Source of the DNA: JAZDLC01 sp043802345
GTDB taxonomy: Bacteria > Planctomycetota > B15-G4 > JADJEK01
Assembly (NCBI GenBank): GCA_043802345.1
Contig: JAZDLC010000047.1
Span: 1-15,221, forward strand
Length of the DNA stretch: 15,221 nucleotides
Direction: 5' to 3'
The notes beneath the pieces are model-generated. The model made no database searches, was not told the origin of the DNA, and saw only the letters and a list, made by a program, of their open reading frames with translations. A program made the position numbers and the translations under genes. Positions 12,920 through 15,221 of the stretch are shown piece after piece. The stretch's first letter is position 1. Each line of letters opens with the position of its first letter.

Positions 12920-15221
12920 GTGGCGGTCGGAGTCATGGAAATCGTGTCGATCCTGCTGGCCGCCTGCCTGACCACGGCCCCTCAGGATCCTGCGCCCCCC
13001 GCGCCCCCTGCTGCAAAGGAGTCGAAGGAGACTCCCAAGGCGGTTCCCGCGCCGGAGCAGAAGATCGACCCGGTGGCGGCCACGCGAGAGACGCTCCTTT
13101 CTCCGGCAACCGAACAGCCGGCCCGGGTCAATGCCGCCATCGACCTGCTCGCTTCCGATCCGGGCTTCCTGGGGCAGCAACTGGCTGTCTGCGAGAACGA
13201 CGACGTGGTGCTGTCGATCCTCGACGCGGTCCAGATCCGGGTGGCGCAGCACCCGCGCAGCGTCGAGCTGGTGCAGCCGCTGCTGAAGCTGACCCTGGCC
13301 AGGAACCGGGGGGTGATCGCGGAAAGGGCGGTGGCCACGCTGAAGAGCGTCGACAGTGCCTGGTCGGAGCAGACCCGCCCGCAGATCGTGGCGGCATTGA
13401 CGGCCGGGGATGCCCAGGGCGCGCTGGCGGCGGTGCCGGTGCTGGCCGTGACCCGGGATCTCTCCGTGGTCGTGCCGCTGCTCGACCTCCTGGAGACCAC
13501 CGCCGGCAAGGGACCGCTGGCCCAGGCCTCCGCCGAGGCGCTCTCGGAGATTCTGGGCGTGTCGTTCGGCACCGATGTCGCGCGGTGGAGGGAGTTCTGG
13601 GACGGGTGCGCGGGCAAGTCCAGGGACAGGATCCTGGAGGAGACGCTGGCCAGGACGCGCAGCGAGCATCGCGAACAGATCGAGGGCAAGAACCGGGAGA
13701 TCGTCCGGCTGAAGCGCGAGATGGACGCAAACAATCCGGCGGCTCTCCTCGCCGACCTGAACCACGAACTGGCGGGCGTGCGCACCTTCGCCGCCGAATT
13801 GCTGTTGCGCGGACCGGGGGAGTGGAATCTGGAGCCGGCCCGTCCCGTGGTGATCCAGCGTCTCGAGAGCGGGGAGGAGCCCGAAGCGCTGGACGTTGCG
13901 ATGCTGCAGCTCCTCAGGCTCGTCGACTCCAAGGCGGGAAGGAGCGGTCCGGAGGCGCAGCGGGACGGGCTGATTGTTCGCCATCTGGGAAGCAAGTCCA
14001 CTGCCAAGGTCGTGGCCGCCGTCCAGGCGGCGGAGTCTTTCCCGGTGGGACAGATCCGGGATGAGGTGCTGCGCCTGCTCAACGACCTGAGTCAACGAGC
14101 GCTCGAGGAGGAAGCCCGGGTGGCGCTGGTGGAGGCGTGCGCCGAAGGTAAGCTGACGCTCAAGGCGGCCCGGGATCCGCTGGTGTCGTTGGTTTTTCAC
14201 GACCCCTCCGCACGGGTGCGGCGCGCGGCGGTCTCCGCGCTCGGCTCGCTGAAGATCGCCGACACGCGGGATGACCTGGCGCGAGCCCTGCTCGAGGACA
14301 CGGACTGGCAGGTGCGCAGGCGGGCGGCGACGGCGCTGGGGAAGGTCTCGAGCGAGCCGGCGATCGAACCGCTCGTCAGGGCCCTGGACGATTCGAAGCC
14401 GGAGGTTCGCTCCGAGGTGGTCACGGTGCTCTCCTCGATTCCGGGCGAGGCGGTGGTCACGGCGCTGTCGAACCGGCTGATCCGGGAAGATGTCGCCAAC
14501 GTCCGGGCGACGCTGGTCCGGGCGCTGGGGCAGCTCGGCTCGGCCGCGGCCTTGCCCGCGCTCTGCCATGCGGCGCTCTCGGTCCCCGTGGAGAACGGTT
14601 CGGCGCCCGACCCGGCGGTGGCCGCGGTGGGCGAAGCGGCGCGGGCCGCGATCGCGAGCCTGGCCGGGGACGACCCCGCGCGCTGGACCGAGGTGGTGGC
14701 GCAGTTCGCCGGGCGGCCGGGACTGCTCCAGTTCGCACTTCCGCATCAGCTCCGGACGCTGTCGGCGCAAAAAGCCGCTCCGGCTCAGCTCTTGCAGGTA
14801 AGGGTGCAGTTGGCCCGGGTCTCACTCGAGATGGGAGCTCTCGATCAGGTCGTGGCCGTGGCTGGTGAGGGAGTCGCCGCGCCCGAGGGACTGGCTCCGG
14901 CGCTGCTCTCGGAGCTGCAAGTGCTCTCCGGGCGCGCGCTGAAGGCAAAGAACGACCACAAGGGTGCGGCGGCCGCGTTCGATCAGGCCCTGGCCATGGA
15001 GGGGCTGGCGAACCGCGTTCAGGTGCTGGGTTCTGCGGCCGAAGAGCACCAGGCCGCGGGGAACTCGCCGCGGGCGATGGAATTGCTGGGGCAGATCGAA
15101 GCGCCCACGCGCGAGCAGTTGCTGGCGCTGGCCCGGCTCGAGCGGGCGGCGGGCAAGATCCAGGAGGCGATCGGGCACTACCGGCAGTTGGTGCGAAGTC
15201 CGGGAGAGTCCGAGACTCCGG
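12920..15221 (+). CDS. Large exported HEAT-repeat and TPR protein (partial, runs off the window)
   Basis: An unbroken frame of 767 codons runs from GTG 12920 to the right edge; an in-frame TAG at 12914 limits the start and GGAG lies 6 nt before the GTG. The N-terminus MEIVSILLAAC, then TTAPQDPAPP, is a signal sequence. LAAC could be a lipobox, but the n-region lacks a basic residue. After a Pro/Ala/Lys-rich spacer come helical repeats (about 55-230), a charged coiled helix (about 233-271; RTRSEHREQIEGKNREIVRL), degenerate HEAT-like helices, clear HEAT repeats at about 415-553 (DPSARVRRAAVSALGSL, DTDWQVRRRAATALGKV, DSKPEVRSEVVTVLSSI), and TPR-like repeats at about 623-760. A scaffold for protein complexes at the envelope is inferred. 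No catalytic motif is seen. Confidence 0.88.
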   Translation, partial: MAVGVMEIVSILLAACLTTAPQDPAPPAPPAAKESKETPKAVPAPEQKIDPVAATRETLLSPATEQPARVNAAIDLLASDPGFLGQQLAVCENDDVVLSILDAVQIRVAQHPRSVELVQPLLKLTLARNRGVIAERAVATLKSVDSAWSEQTRPQIVAALTAGDAQGALAAVPVLAVTRDLSVVVPLLDLLETTAGKGPLAQASAEALSEILGVSFGTDVARWREFWDGCAGKSRDRILEETLARTRSEHREQIEGKNREIVRLKREMDANNPAALLADLNHELAGVRTFAAELLLRGPGEWNLEPARPVVIQRLESGEEPEALDVAMLQLLRLVDSKAGRSGPEAQRDGLIVRHLGSKSTAKVVAAVQAAESFPVGQIRDEVLRLLNDLSQRALEEEARVALVEACAEGKLTLKAARDPLVSLVFHDPSARVRRAAVSALGSLKIADTRDDLARALLEDTDWQVRRRAATALGKVSSEPAIEPLVRALDDSKPEVRSEVVTVLSSIPGEAVVTALSNRLIREDVANVRATLVRALGQLGSAAALPALCHAALSVPVENGSAPDPAVAAVGEAARAAIASLAGDDPARWTEVVAQFAGRPGLLQFALPHQLRTLSAQKAAPAQLLQVRVQLARVSLEMGALDQVVAVAGEGVAAPEGLAPALLSELQVLSGRALKAKNDHKGAAAAFDQALAMEGLANRVQVLGSAAEEHQAAGNSPRAMELLGQIEAPTREQLLALARLERAAGKIQEAIGHYRQLVRSPGESETP

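Noticed and set aside
11452..12975. A 507-codon minus-strand open frame.
   Set aside because: It is the shadow of the adenosine deaminase, whose zinc and catalytic motifs are complete on the plus strand.
12905..14770. A 621-codon open frame on the minus strand, and a 388-codon plus-strand frame at 12898-14064, across the HEAT/TPR gene.
   Set aside because: Both are Arg/Gly/Pro-rich with no domain pattern. The third plus frame, open for 767 codons, has HEAT and TPR repeats, a signal sequence and a ribosome site.

Overview
This is a GC-rich bacterial chromosomal window with tightly packed genes on both strands. I see no insertion sequence, integrase, CRISPR array, tRNA or rRNA. The organism cannot be fixed from this sequence alone. 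A secreted HEAT/TPR protein with a Gln-Asp-Pro-Ala-Pro-rich N-terminus, a paralogous pseudoprotease beside an HtrA protease, and a type II (archaeal/eukaryotic-class) methionine aminopeptidase together suggest Planctomycetota or a similar deep-branching, GC-rich phylum. That placement is inference.

Layout. 1-143: the end of a plus-strand gene, then a hairpin. 179-1015 (minus): two adjacent small heat-shock proteins (Hsp20). The 5' leader of the first folds on paper into a structure that pairs the whole Shine-Dalgarno sequence, so it is a candidate RNA thermometer. 1220-1942 (minus): a DUF488 protein, preceded by a small frame-disrupted gene remnant that happens to stay open in frame with it. 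2062-3042 (minus): an all-helical protein of unknown function, with a long hairpin just after it. 3235-4101 (plus): a PLP class IV aminotransferase, ending tail-to-tail and overlapping by 50 bp with the next unit.

4052-9244 (minus) looks like one operon, transcribed right to left: type II methionine aminopeptidase, an intact HtrA-type serine protease with PDZ domain, a double-domain HtrA-like pseudoprotease in which both catalytic triads are lost, and a ferredoxin-NADP reductase-like flavoprotein. Gaps are 19 nt, a 4-nt ATGA overlap, and about 48 nt. The protease/pseudoprotease pair is translationally coupled and probably acts together in the periplasm.

9387-12813 (plus) is a purine-salvage group: an AzgA-type purine permease, a 347-bp stretch with several hairpins and a good intrinsic terminator, a small lipoprotein, another terminator-like hairpin, and an adenosine deaminase. 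Permease and deaminase would import and deaminate purines. The lipoprotein has no recognised role. 12920 to the right edge (plus): the first 767 codons of a large exported HEAT-plus-TPR repeat protein, with a plausible extended -10 promoter.

Most promising for follow-up: the hsp20 leader structure, the HtrA/pseudo-HtrA pair, and the bacterial type II methionine aminopeptidase heading that operon.
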